Shown in pieces: positions 21,231 through 34,500 of a stretch of 64,000 bases of DNA (within the stretch, counting starts at the first letter, position 1; every line of letters begins with the position of its first letter). Under the pieces are notes generated by a model. It ran no database searches. It had not been told where the DNA came from and saw nothing but the letters and a program-made list of their open reading frames with translations. Source of the stretch: Nematopogon swammerdamellus (lineage: Eukaryota; Arthropoda; Insecta; Lepidoptera; Adelidae); the NCBI GenBank assembly GCA_946902875.1, contig OX336343.1, forward strand, positions 20,569,596 through 20,633,595, read 5' to 3'. The translations under genes and the position numbers were made by a program.

Positions 21231-22054
21231 TAAACAAACTCCCTCCCCCACCCCTCCCTCCGTTTCCCTAAGCCTTCTAGTTCTCACAGAAAACGGGATG
21301 GTACGGAACCCACTTTACGCGAGCTCGACTCGAACTTGACCACTGTTTTCAAAAATTATGTTACTCCGGGATATAATATGCACTACCCCTATCAAAAGTC
21401 CAGCCTTGGTCCAGCCAGCCATTCAGGCGTGAAAGAGGAACAAACAAATGTGTTTCATGAACCACGCATACATAGCATACTACATAAGACACCATCGCTG
21501 CGAACATTTTTTATTGCGTTCTTTCATTACTCAAACATTCATTAGAGGAACAGAGATAACCCTAAGTTTAAAGCTGACAGTAAAAAATAAAAAAACAACT
21601 CCGGCCGTCAATTCGATAGATCGCGTATGCTCAGCGGTAAGTTTTTGCCGGTCAGCTGAATGTATCGGGATTGCTATTCAATTTGTAAATCAATCTAAAT
21701 TGATCAACTAAGATCGATCCACGACCACGAGAACGCAACTTTAGACTCTCTAGAAAAATGTTGACAACAAATGAAACATCATTGGCTGTGTGGTCAAATG
21801 ATCTTTGCCTGCCTATTTATGGCGAAAACAACAACAACAACAACAATGAAACATCACTTTGACAGTGACATTTCTTTGTTTACATTTTCGTACGTACCTA
21901 CTTGGTATGGTACGTACTACGTTACAAAGCACTTTTTCGAAATTTTTCTAACATTCATTTGCACTGCTCCGACCGACAGACAACACAAATAAGTAAGAAC
22001 AAACTCAAAGAATATAATTGTTTATTTCCGGTAATCCGTTTGGTAAGTTTATCT
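21231..22054. other. Intergenic stretch, nothing identified
   Basis: Only short open frames and an (AAC)n-like run near 21826. No coding or RNA signal was recognised upstream of the P-like insertion. Confidence 0.25.
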
Positions 22055-22346
22055 GAAGTACCCAAAGAGATTTTATGTATAGAGTGAGCACTACGAAGAA
22101 AGAATACAGAGAAATGACGGCCAATAACTGAGGTATGAGGTAAGGTAGCGGGGTGGCGGAACGCTGAGCCGCGCGGGGCGGGAAGCGAGCGGGAGAGGGG
22201 CTAGCTAGCGAGCGACTAGCGGCTAGCGGCCCGGCCGGCCCGGCCGGTCAGTCAACACGTGCATTGGAATACGTAGGGTTGTCACTTAGTCTACCAAAAA
22301 TATATTTTTCGATTTATTATTTTACGAGTAGGTATTATGGTTAATT

Positions 22347-22408
22347 GTGCCCGTAGTCTAGTGGTAACGCTTCTCAATGCAGAAGTTGCGGGTTCAAATC
22401 CCGGGCAC
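22347..22408 (+). ncRNA. tRNA-like sequence inside the P-like element
   Basis: GTGCCCG and CGGGCAC form a perfect 7-bp acceptor-like stem. Box A (TAGTCTAGTGG) and box B (GGTTCAAATCC) both match the RNA polymerase III consensus. At 62 nt it is shorter than a tRNA: the anticodon arm (CTTCT/AGAAG with a 6-nt loop) and variable region are reduced, so a decoding function is unlikely. It is kept in both copies of the element. Confidence 0.55.
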
Positions 22409-22884
22409 TAACTAATGTACTTATTTATTTCCTTGATAAAGATTGATATACATGCATTTCATAACGAATAGGTACGATCGCTCCGGTGAAGAAAAATAAA
22501 GTTAGGTAACTAGTGCACACTGGTCTATGAAAGGTATTTTTGTGTAAACTGCTTCTGATTTCCACTGGTCACCATGTACGAGTAATCGAACCGGATATAA
22601 CAAATTGTGACAAGTTCGAGTGCAATATGACTGCCATAAGAATACTCAATAAACAATAAAACAACAACAATAAAAACAATACCTCCTATGTCAGTGAGCA
22701 GAGTCCGTGCCTAGCAGTGGGACGTTTTAAAGGATTATAGAAGAAAACAGATAGTGAATTTCATCGAAAAAAACGTTTTTATGTATTTAAACTTAAAATA
22801 CAGAACTATAATAACTTGAAATACATACCTAAACTTATATGGGTTTTTAAATTACCGTGGTTATTTGACATTTTAAGAAGTAAC

Positions 22885-23019
22885 AACGGCTTTACTCACT
22901 ATCGAAATACGAGCTGTGTGGCTCGACATTTCGGCCAGAGTGCTCATGATGATGGGCCATACGTTTGGCCCGAAACGTCGAGCCACACAGCTCATATTTC
23001 GACCGCGAGTAAAGCCGTT
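22885..23019. repeat. Long hairpin in the P-like element
   Basis: Arms of about 47 bp (AACGGCTTTACTC...GAGCTGTGTGGCTCGAC and complement) enclose a shorter inverted pair (GGCCATACG / GGCC). It is conserved at 59079-59214 in the sister element. Confidence 0.7.
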
Positions 23020-23747
23020 TTGTATTCTTATAATACCTACACTTAATAACTAGAATAATATCTAAAAAACTAAACTTAATAATAAAGAATTCATAACTGC
23101 GGTCTTGGCCTTGGACTAAACTTAAAATCTCCAAACCAAACATACATAAAATAAAGAGTGCAGCATTTATAAAAAAAAATATATATATATATATATAACT
23201 AAAAAAACCATTAGGTATACTTTGGACTACACACACAAACACAACTAAAATAACTCTTCCTCCGTACTTAAACAAAATAATTTAAATTTCACTTTACACA
23301 AATTTAAATTTTCACTTTCCTTTAAACAATGTATCATCTTGGACTATTTTTATCCATCTTTCTCGTATTGATCCCTTAGAAGGATGTGGAAACCTTGTAA
23401 AAAGATTTTTTTCTTGAAAATTTCTCAATTACTTACTAATTTAAAAAAAATAAAAGAATAGCGACAACCCTAATTAGCGGTCAATTCACTCTCATATTTT
23501 AACGTGGTTTAATACATATTTATTTACTTTCATACATGATATCCCAGAACTCTGTTTCTAATCATTCATATGTGGCAGCCCTAATGAGCGCGTTTAATTT
23601 ATTTGTTTAATTAAATAATGCTTATGTTATTGCAATGCTAGGTCAATACATAAAATGTACAAAATTTTCTAATTGAAGTAGCGTTGTGACAGCCCTAATT
23701 GGCCAGTTGAACCAAATATTTCTAAGCACATGGAAAACAAGATATTA

Positions 23748-24254
23748 TATATAAGGTCTTTCAAAATTAGTTAATAGTACGCTAAGGGGGGGTTCTGTAT
23801 CGTAAATAAATCACTTTTGAGGAAGAAAGATTTTTTTTTACAAAAAAAAAAAATTTATAATAATGCAAAAATGTAAAATGTAAAAAAAAATTCTTTTCTT
23901 AATCGTTTCAGTTTCATGCCAGGAACAAAAGTCTTCCAACACATAGATCTCTTTCTTTCAGAAATTGTGAAAACCACAATTTTAGTTTTATTAGTATGGA
24001 ATAGAAAGAATTTGATTTTTTTTACCAACTTACACGTGTTACATCAAAATGGTAATGAAGACTTTTTTGTTACTGTTATGAAAATGAATCGATTAGGCTA
24101 TAAAAATCAACCACATATTTTTTTATTTAAATACATACAAAACATTTTACATAAAAAAAGCCCAAGGTCCAAAAAAATTTATATAGGTTTTACTCCCTAT
24201 AGGATGCAGAACCCACCCTTAGCGTACTATTAACTAATTTTGAAAGACCTTATA
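23748..24254. mobile_element. MITE with TATAAGGTCTTTCAAAATTAG termini
   Basis: The inverted ends TATATAAGGTCTTTCAAAATT and complement bound a segment with AGTACGCTAAGGGGGGGTTCTG subterminal repeats. The same unit is at 57611-58119 and, diverged, at about 14148-14645. Confidence 0.65.
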
Positions 24255-24283
24255 TATTAAGATCACAATGAAGTGATACTTAC

Positions 24284-24367
24284 CTATGAAATGAGATGCC
24301 ATCAGTTTTCCCAATATTTTTGGTATGATTTTTGCAATATCGCAATTCGCAACACACAACCGGGCAT
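24284..24367 (-). pseudogene. THAP exon 1 of P-like copy 3, frameshifted
   Basis: Same exon as 57505-57581: it starts at ATG 24367 with MPGCVLR and ends at a GTAAGT donor after SFH. A 7-bp tandem duplication after the seventh codon shifts the frame. Confidence 0.65.
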
Positions 24368-24565
24368 AATGAATGACTGGCGCGATGCGAGCCGCAGACG
24401 GACGGCAGCGAGCGCGCGGACGGCGCGTCCGCCGCGTTCGGTCGCTCGCGAGCTACTAGTCTCAAGAGGGTCCTTCCGCGTAATGGTTACTCCACCGCGG
24501 TGGAGCGAAGGCTGTTGCCCGGGTAAGAGGTCTAGTAGAATACATGATACGTCATTGGAAGTACC

Positions 24566-24793
24566 TAGTTGTTTTTAATATATTATTATATGTAGGTATT
24601 TTTCACTGAACATTTTTAGTTTTGCGGTACTCAAACCCACTGGATAAACCACAGCATCATTATAACTTTGATAACGACATATTGGTTTAGCGATAACACC
24701 TGTGGCTTCGTATTTGTTCAGTCAAATGTTTCAATTTGTTTGTTCATGTCGGTACATTGTGCATTTTCAGTCTTTTGATACGGCTGCTCTGTG
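24566..24793 (+). promoter_or_regulatory. Probable APEH promoter and 5' UTR
   Basis: The 228 bp between the P-like element and the start codon are unique in the window. TTTTCAGTCTTT (about 24766) resembles an initiator. No TATA box was placed with confidence. Confidence 0.35.
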
Positions 24794-24814
24794 ATGCTAA
24801 GGATGTCGTCTCAG
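24794..24814 (+). CDS. APEH: APEH coding exon 1
   Basis: ATGCTAAGGATGTCGTCTCAG|GTAATT encodes MLRMSSQ in phase 0 and joins VENIVSAYKQL of exon 2. The second ATG may be used instead of the first. Confidence 0.7.
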
Positions 24815-25559
24815 GTAATTAGTCTCAGATTATTTGTTATTCATTGTATTGTTGTGTTATTGTTGTTTATTGTTTATTCATCATCTCTAGACAGTACATT
24901 GCCCTCAGATAATTATCATATTTTACATTTTAACGTTCCACCAGTTCGATTAATAACAGCAAAGAAGAACTGGCAAGAAACTTCACTGCCAATTTTTCCA
25001 ATGTTCAATTAGTCTACTTTACTAAAATGTTTGTCACTATCTAAACGTGCATGTACTTACTTGCGTGATAGATAAACCTAAATTATTATTGTCAGAATAA
25101 AACAACTGTTGCAAAATTAAAAATAAATTAATGCCCTTTGGTTCCATTTTCATCCCGCTCTGCCCTCCCTGCGGTCCGTCTTGGAAACGCACCACTTTAT
25201 ATAGGTATAGACTTTTATAGGTTATTTATTATATGAAATAAATCTAATCAAAATCAAATGGTGTATTGACTCCCACACACACAACCACAACAAATTCAAA
25301 ATAAACTTAGATAGAAAAAAAAAGGAAACAATTAAGAGATTTAAAAAACGGCCAAGTGCAAGTCGGACTTGCTGCACTGAGGTTTCTGTACCACAAAAAA
25401 AAACTTGAAAACAAATTCCTGTTTTCCTGAACCTTTTTAATGTTTAATTTGTCTATTTTTTATTATTTGTTACCTATATCCACCACAATAACATTCTGTG
25501 AAAATTTCAACCAACTAGCTATTACGATTCCAAAGATAAAACGGTCGGACGGACGGACG

Positions 25560-25590
<31 letters not shown>

Positions 25591-28500
25591 TGCATAGGCT
25601 TAGTAATAGGCTCTTCTTGGTAGCTCAGTGGTGCGGTCGGTCGACTGTTATTAAGCAACCCTGGGCGCGGTCAGTATTTGGATGGGTGACCACTCGACCG
25701 TTGGAGGCCGACCGTGGTTCGGATTCCACGTTAAACTGTAGGTTCCATTCTTACCTTACTAGGTGGTCGAGTTTATCCCGGCCGGGTTGATAACACCGCA
25801 TTGAACGAAACTTCGGTCGAAAACGGCTATGTAAATAGTTCGTGTTTTCCGTCCAGTTCAGTGTAGCCGACATGAAATGAAGGGAAGCACTGACATGGCA
25901 CTTAGTTCACCCGGTGTTATGGCCTGCCATCACGGATGTTGTAGGTGATGTAGCCAAACGTGTCAGTTTCCATAAAAAAAGGCTTCCCGTGCGGAGTACG
26001 AAATCCTAAAAACAATAAAATATAAAATTGTCAATATCCTTACCTATAATAAAATCCAACGTCTGCTTTCTGTCTGTCTGAGTGTCTGTCTGTCCGCTTA
26101 TAACTCGAGAACCACTAAACCGATTTTAATAAAACAAAATTCTACGGATAGCTTGATTCTTCCCATCAACTATAGGCTACTTACTATCAAGCTAAATGGC
26201 TTATGAGGTTAGCAGTGAAGTGAAATATGAGAGCGGGCGGAGCCGCGGGCACAGCTAGTAGTTAATATAAAATACGAACTATTTAAAATAATATAGTAAA
26301 AAAAAAACTAAATACCTAGTTGAAAATTGTATTATGTCAAGGTAATACAGAGAGGTTCCTGAACCATACCATAAAAGTAATAAATACAGCAAATTGTGAT
26401 GATAAACAGCTTGGTCATTGGTCACATACTCGTCCTATACTTATCCTAAACTTTACTTTAACAGGTAGAGAATATAGTGAGTGCTTACAAGCAACTGTCG
26501 AAGATCCCCACTGTGGTCGGTGCCACATTGGCCAGGGGCGGTAAGAGTGTATTGTCGAAGTGGTCGGTACGGAACCTTGACCGCGGCAAGACAACTAAGT
26601 TCGCCTATAACTACTCCCTGGACAGCGAGTTGAACGTTACCAGCGAATCGGAGTTCGCTACTGACGTTTCTAATGAGTAAGGCTAATTTTGATTTATTTT
26701 TAATAGTACCGTGTGGGGTCGGTACTTAAAAATAATAGCACCACTGCATCTCTCCCCGTGCACATCGTAAAAGGCTACTAAGGGATATGGACAAGGTGCC
26801 GTGCATAAGGGCGACAGGATAGCCACCTCTTACCTTGGCATGGTCCTTCCACCGAGTCACGTAGCAGGTGAGGTCTTCGTGCCTTACTTGCTGTTGATAG
26901 TTGTCTTGGCCCTTGGACTTTGCTAAATGTGTTGGTCGGTGTTGTGGTGTAATTTACAAGAGTACTTGCAGCACAACGCCGACTACTCTGCTTATCTCGA
27001 TTGTGGGGATACAACGTGTGGTAAGTATGTATGTATGTTTAATAGTCTGGGCCTTTGTGTTGTGTTTTTTCTCACATTTGTAAAAAGCTAACACTGCACA
27101 AATTGGTAAATAAACATCATCCAATTTGAAAAAGGGTTAGTTTATGTAGACCCCTTCCTTTCATGAGGTTGTACCATCACAATGAATGACAGCTATGGAA
27201 AATATAGCTAGTAAAATGTAGGTAAAATGTCCGTGCTTTCCAGCCAGTTCAGTGTAGCTTCTGACACACTACAAAAGGGAGGCACTGCCATGACACCTAG
27301 TTTTGACACGAACAAGGTGTAATTGGCTGCCACCACGGGTGTAGTAAGTATTGAAGCCAGCCGTGTCTTGACTTATATAGTGGATGCGAGCGAAGCAATT
27401 CTGAACAGCTCCCCTTGCCCATGTACTTTGGCTCAAGTCCTGTCTCCGTTCCTTCCTCCTTACACGGTGTACTTAAGTACATAACTTTATAGGTGGTAAG
27501 TACTTTTTTTATTTCACCGAAATTTTTTTGAACGTTTTTTCATTTTTTTCGTGTTTGTTGAACGCTCGACTGTGTTAGTCATCATATAATTTTATAATTA
27601 AATTGGAACATTACGGTGTGAGGGATAAAGAGTTACGCCTTTGCAAATCATATTTAAGTAACAGAAAGCAGGTTTGTGATGTCAATGGCAATAAATCAGT
27701 AATAAGGACAATCAATTTCTATGGGAGTTCCTCGAGGGTCCATATTGGGACCATTGCTCTTTTTCATTTATGTTAATGATATATCTACTTGCATTAAAGA
27801 TGATATTGTACTGGCTGTTTGCCGTTTTGTAGTTTTGGCAGTGAGCTAATAATGTTTGCTAATGATATAAATTTTTTTTTAACTATCTCAGCACTTTTGG
27901 ATTAAGAAAGGGGAGACATTTTTTTTCTGAAAATAAGGTCCAAGAACAAAATTTGTACAGTTTCTGCTGTAGAATTAGTCCACCTCCAAGCCGGACTGGC
28001 ACCTCCTCGGGGGTGAAATTGGCTGCGCCTGAGGCTTCGACCTCGGGCACAGCCACCTAGTTCGGAAGCAATAAAAAAAAAAGAATCACCCTTTCTTTGA
28101 GGTAATACTAACTATTAATGTAACACCTTGTATAAAACAAAAGTTTCCGTAAAGAATCCAAAATTAACTAAACATGTTATGAATCTTGCAGACTGCTATC
28201 CTCAGTGTCCCCATCAGAGGGTCTCCGCGCGGTTGTCCGCGAGCACGGCGACACCAAGGAGAGCAAGAAGCTGTACCTGGAGGTGTGGCGTGCGCGCACG
28301 CTCGCGCACTCCATCGATCTCAATGCCCTCGATCTGCACGGCGACGTTTACGCTGACTGTAAGTTGTCAGAACCACTGGACCGGCAATCCAAAGGGAATC
28401 TCTGGTATGGCACCTTCTCCGAGGTGACAGTGGCTGGCCGGAGCATGTACTCTGGCCCCTCTTACTCAGCCACCCATATCGGATTACATAAAAAAATGCT

Positions 28501-31500
28501 AGATGCGGAATCGACCTACCATGATCAGTAGGTCATTTATTAATAGAACCGTAACAATGTGGAACGCTCTCCCTGCCCATATATTTTCCCCAAAGTACAG
28601 TCTTGGGTCCTTCAAGTGGGGGGTGAATAGGCACCTCTCAGGCCGGCATGGCATTCGCAATATCCGTGCATCACAGAATGTCTACGGGCGTCGTTCGAGC
28701 CCGTTCGAAATTGTTAGAGCCGTTTCCAAGAAACCAATAATATATTTATATATCTATACAAGTTTAGCTCACTTAAAGTAATAGGATTAGTGTTTTGGAA
28801 TTGGATTGAAGACTGAGTAGCGAAGTGTCAAAATAACAGCCACAGGTGACTTCCTCTCCACAGCAGAGTTCAAGACTCTGGAGTGGTCGCCGGACGAGAA
28901 CTCCATCCTTTACATCGCTGAGAAGAAACTGACCAAGAGTGAGCCTTACATCAAGAGGAAACCAGTGAAGGATGAGGCCAAGGCGAATAGTTCTGATACT
29001 CCGGTCGTTCAGGTATATAACTATGAAAACTGTATGGGTATTTTAATTACTGCGCTTGATTATTAAAAGTTATAGCTTTAATCACGGCCTTATTCTGAGC
29101 TATGCGGCCCGACGTTTCAGGCCAAACGTGTGGCCCACCCTCTAAGCCAGCGGTTCCCAATTATATTTTAATCGGTAGCCCTCAGTGAATTTTCGGAGAC
29201 TCAAGTACCACTGGACACGCTTACTCCAACGGTTGTCGTCTCTTCGGCTGACATGTCCAGCCCACTGCCACTTGAGCTTAGCCACCCGGTATCCAATATC
29301 GACTACTTTGGTGCGTCGGCGGATTTCCTCGTTACGCACCATATCAAGTAGCGATATTTCCAGCATGGCTCGCTCCATTGCTCTCTGGGCAACTTTCAAC
29401 CTTTGGACAACACCGTCCGTCAGCGTCCACGTTTCACACCCGTGCGTTATATATAACCGGGAGGACACACTGGTTATATATACGGGTCTTTAAATTTTGC
29501 GGAAGGTCAGACCTCAGGGCGAATTTTAACTTTCCGATATATTCTTTATTGAACACCAGTTTATACAAATTAGGTACAATAGGCGAGCTTAATGCTGTGA
29601 GGCATTCTATTTTAACTAACCTTTGAGATGTGGGAGAAGTATAATATGCAGGCGAGTCAATTTAATGTACAGTAGAGTCAGTTTAATGAATTAGCATAAT
29701 ATTTTTGAATATTTTTTCATATTTTTCTGCAAAATTTTAACATTTTTAGGAAGATAGAAAACAGTAAAATTACTTTATTTACTTTATTTTTTACAGATAA
29801 AACATCAAATTACGGTGACATACATATTTAATTAACCTAACCCAACCGCACTCTTGTCATACCATAGCTTAGTGGTATATCATCTACCTAGCATGAAGTC
29901 AAATTATGCGTTAATAAGGTATTCATACATTACAGCATGTTACAAGTGTCAAAATTTACTAACTTTTGACATTTTTGAATTTCCGGAAATTTTTCGGAAT
30001 TCCCCAAAGAGGTGGTTTTGACCACTCCATGTTATGTCTTCTCGCCAACATTAGGTATTATATACTTTACCTATTCCGATCCGTAGGATAACACCTGAGG
30101 TATTATTCAAATCAAATCAAATAATTTTATTTACACACATTAGTATACAATTTTAACAATCAGTGCTCAATTATATCTAATGGTATCGTCAGTTTATCAT
30201 TTTACATTTCCATTACACATTATTTATTACAATTAAAATGTTATGTTATTATATTAAAATATTTTAAATCATAAAAAGCTTTCTCTTGTAGCCACTTATT
30301 AAATATTGACTTAAAAATTCGTATATTTGTATATTTTTCTCTAAATTCTTTCAGTAATTATATATATTTTAATGCTAATATGACCCTTTTTTTTAATTTT
30401 TCTGTTCTATGGTTTTTCTGTTGAAAGTTTTTTTTTGTGCCTGGTTAGATATTTGTGGCCTAAACAATTATACTCCTCAGGGTTGTTTCTTATGTACAGA
30501 GCCGTTCTTTGCACATAGACATCGTACATTGTTAATATTTTCATAATATTAATCATAATAAAAAAAACAAGAAGCCCTTCATGTGGAAGATGTGTCAGGT
30601 CAGGTGTGTCGCCAGCTAGACTGTGGTGTGGATATCAGTGGTCACTACTAAAGGACCTTATCAGCACCTTGGCCAGGGTCCAGGCAATCTAGATGCATTG
30701 CATATTTGTTAATTAGTTTTATTTTTAGTGATACTTTTATATAATATCCACCGACTGCTCAACTGGCTACGTTGCCGCTGGCTATATGGAGCCGCATGCC
30801 GTGCCACATCCCCTTACTGTCATGGGGTTGATATTTGTATTTTTGAAAAAGCTTCGTTGCTTTAATATGCTGAACCATCACCTACCTACTGATTGTGAAA
30901 TAAACCATTTATTTATTGATGTAAGATTTCTTGAGTTTTCAATTGAACTGTGCACGGTAAATTGTATTGTATTGTTGTATTGTTTATTGATCATTCATAT
31001 GGCAGTTAGACTGCACTCGAACTTGTCACAATTTAAACAAACACATCAGCCTAGGCTGTTCGTTCATCAAATAAATAAATAAATAAATAAATAAATTTGT
31101 TCTATCCGGTTCGATTACACCCACGAAGAAGAACCGACAAGAAACTTCGCACGGTATTTTTTTATACATTGAAATGTAAACATCGTTTTAAACAAGAGAT
31201 CTTGGCATGCCGAAAGCCTAGTTCTTATTTTGCTTGTGCCAGGGGACTCAAGCTCCCCTGCCCATATTTTCAAAGTCTACTACGGAAGTGCCTCTGATTG
31301 GCCGTTCCCAGTGAAGAAAGAATTTTGGCGGGAAATATAAATTTCGGAAGTGAGTAATTTCGAAAAAGTATTTTATGCAACAAGGTATTATGTTTTACTA
31401 GATCTCTTACTCCGGCAACGGCCATTGCTCCGCCGAGTTGAGGCACAATTTACGAATTGGTGCACATGAGAAACTAGTTGATCGCGAGCGGCCGAACTCG

Positions 31501-34500
31501 TACACGCCACCGTCACGCCACCAGCGCGGCATCTCGCGCCAGTCATTATGCCCGGTTGTATTTCAATTCACATGTTGGGTTGGCCTTGGCTGGCGTTGTC
31601 GCTTTACCGGCCGCTAGCCCCTCTCCCGCTCGCTCCCCGCCCCGCGCGAGATCCCCCCTACCGCTCGGCTCTGCGCTCCACCTCCCCGCTACTTTACCTC
31701 ATACCTCAACTGCTGGGACGCCGTTTCTTTGTATCTTTCTTTGTAGCGATAGCTCTAGTAAAACATAATACCTCGTTGGTTTTATGTGATTATAAAAACA
31801 ATTACCATTTATAACCAAATTTTAAACCGTAATAATGCTTAAAAAAAACATTGACAAAAGGGCCTCAAACCTACAACCGAGAACGAAAAATTAATACGCC
31901 CTATCACTGAGCCACCAAAGTACGTAAACGACTAAAAGGAAAATCTGATTCAGTTAACAGTCAGATGTTGAACGTTTTCTACGCTAGGTTCGCTGGGGTG
32001 CCGGATCCGGAGCCAGGACTCATAGCTCCACCAATCAGAGGCACTCGCGTAGTAGACTTTGGAAATATGCCTCCCCACTTTGGAAATATGCCTCCCCTGC
32101 CCCACTGGCCCTACGCCCATATCACTGCCTATCCTATTGCGACAGGGGTGACGTTATATTATATGTGTGTACAATTTGTTCTGGTTGCCCTTATAATGCC
32201 ACATACCGAGTATTTTTTCGAGGCGACAGGTTCGCCACCTCTCACCTTAGCACGGTACTTCCACCGGGTCATGCAGCAGGTAGGTCTTCGTGCCTTACTT
32301 GCTGCTTGATCGATTGAATCTGGTTCGAATACTTTGCGAAACGTGGCGGTCGGTGTTGTGCTGTAATTTAGCAGAGTTCTTGCAGCACACCACCCATTAC
32401 TCTGCTTACCCCGATTGTCGGGATTCAGCGTGTGTGATATGTATCATAATATGTATGTATGTAACAACTTTTGTTTCATATCTGGATGGACAAGTATGTA
32501 TGTATGTATATTTATTTGTATATAATATTCTATATATTTAGTAATTTATATGTATTAACACATGTATGGCATATATTTTACTACCTAGCATGTTTATATG
32601 TATTGTTAATAAGTATACTTATTATTATTTTATCTTCAATTCTCACGCTCAACTCTTTTGCTACTACCTACTTACATTCCACTATATTATTAAATCTCAA
32701 ACATTCAAAGGTTGACTGTAAGTAATCTCTGTAAGGGATAAGTCCGTCTTTGCACCTTATGTAAATTTTCTAATGTATTTGTTACTGTTTAATGTTTACT
32801 GGAGCAATAAAGAATTTTCTATCTATCTATCTATCTATCACCAAGCTATTGAGGCTGACAAGTGACGACACGTTGGTCCGACAGGGCGAGGAGTACACAT
32901 ACAGACAGGACTGGGGCGAGCAGCTGGTGGGGAAGCATCTGTCGGTGGCGGCCGTGTGCCGGCTCGACACGGAGACAGTGAGCATCCTGACGGGGCTGCC
33001 CGACCACTTTTGCCCAGCACAGGTGACTCATTCTTCGATATTTTTTTTTGTAGCTTTTAACGATTGAGCTCATACTAATTTGTGCCTGCCAGCGTATTAT
33101 TACACTGGCAGCTGTAAGCTGAAATTTACTTTTTATAAGGTCTTTCATTAGTAGGTAACTATACGCTAAGGGGTGTGTGTGGATCAGATACTGATCACGG
33201 TCCCATACCAATTGTTTTTTTACGATATAAAAACCTACTCCTAAAATTTAATGCGTGAAGTGCGTTAAATTTAAATAAAAATACGCCTACTTATTAAGGC
33301 GTATTTCACCTTAATAAGTAGGTTTTTTATATCGTAAAAAAAAATTTTGTATGGGATCGTGATCAGTATCTGATACACATACACCCCTTAGCGTAGCCAG
33401 GCCGGCGACACGGTTGAATGTATTGTGTAAGCAACCGCGCGTGCGCATGTGTGTGTTCCGGGGTGGGTGCGGGTCGACGGGAGCGGTCGGACTACCTCAC
33501 GGAAGGTGACTCGTCGCACGGGCTGCTGCTAGCTAGCATTTATTGTTCTTTCGTTTAGCAAGCGATTCGGTGTCGCGGCGTAATTTCGTTGAAGACATTG
33601 AAATTATTTAATGAGTGATTAAAATCTATATACATGTGCAACTAAATAAAGATGGTGTGGAAATGCATTGTACCAACATGCGACTGAGCAAACCAAGACG
33701 AGAGAGCGGTCGGCCATCTCGCGCGTTCGCCCGCTGTTCATCTTTCTCTTTCTCGAACCGAACTCTCTCGCTCGCTCATTCCACCCGTACTCTGCGTTTA
33801 CCAACCCTATCGTTGAAAGCGGGCTCAAGCTACATACGCATCTCCGTGTGTATCTATAGATATACTAAACTCACACGCACAGGCTCTTGTCGCTTCTGGG
33901 AGTTAGCCGTATATCTCTCTTCTGTGGCGTAGCGTTACCTACTACTATTGAAAGACCTTAGTTATTAGCACAGTGCATCAAATACCTACCGCCCGCGCCC
34001 CTACTAGAGGCGCCCTAAGCGATGATATTTGAAACCCAATAACCGTACGCTGAGCTGCTAGCGCTTCGTATGTGTGTGTGTGTGTGTTAGTATCGACACT
34101 ACACACAAAGAGGAGCAAGTTAGGCACACGCACAAAACAAATGCACACGCACAACACACATATGTAAGTCATAGGCCACACCAACAGGCTTCAACACCGT
34201 TGTAGAGAAATCGCGCTCACGGCGCCTCTAGTAGGGGCGGGCGCGCGCATTTCATGCTCTGTGGTTATTAGGTATGTAATATTGTATAACTATTCTATTC
34301 AGTGTATGTTGCAAACCTACCTACTTATGAAAAATAACTAAACATTTCATTTCATTTCATATGTTTGATTTTTGAGAACCCATTGGTTCTCAAAATCGTT
34401 TCTTTGTCGCACCGCCAGGGTGCGGAACTGTCTTCCGACGAGTGGTGTCTTCAAATGTCGTATTAACATGCTGGACAGCCTAGCAACAGACCACAAATCG

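Larger units (their letters stand above)
22063..24557 (-). mobile_element. P-superfamily-like element upstream of APEH (copy 3)
   Basis: The ends CAAAGAGATTTTATGTATAG (22063) and complement of CAATGACGTATCATGTATTC (24557) are short, imperfect inverted repeats. The flanking 8-bp duplication is GAAGTACC (22055-22062 and 24558-24565). The element is read from its right end. A THAP exon 1 there is frameshifted (24284-24367). It carries a tRNA-like sequence (22347-22408), a long hairpin (22885-23019) and a MITE (23748-24254). A longer copy in the opposite orientation is at 57319-60218. It ends 237 bp before the APEH start codon. Confidence 0.8.

Noticed and set aside
22347..22408. A functional tRNA gene
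   Set aside because: It is only 62 nt, the anticodon loop and variable region are too short, and it lies inside a transposon in two copies; called tRNA-like only.
24286..24465. A host THAP protein gene upstream of APEH
   Set aside because: The exon is inside a transposon bounded by 8-bp duplications, and its frame is shifted by a 7-bp duplication.
25613..25720. A 5S rRNA gene
   Set aside because: Only the internal 5S-like segment is present, within a repeated SINE with a tRNA-like start.
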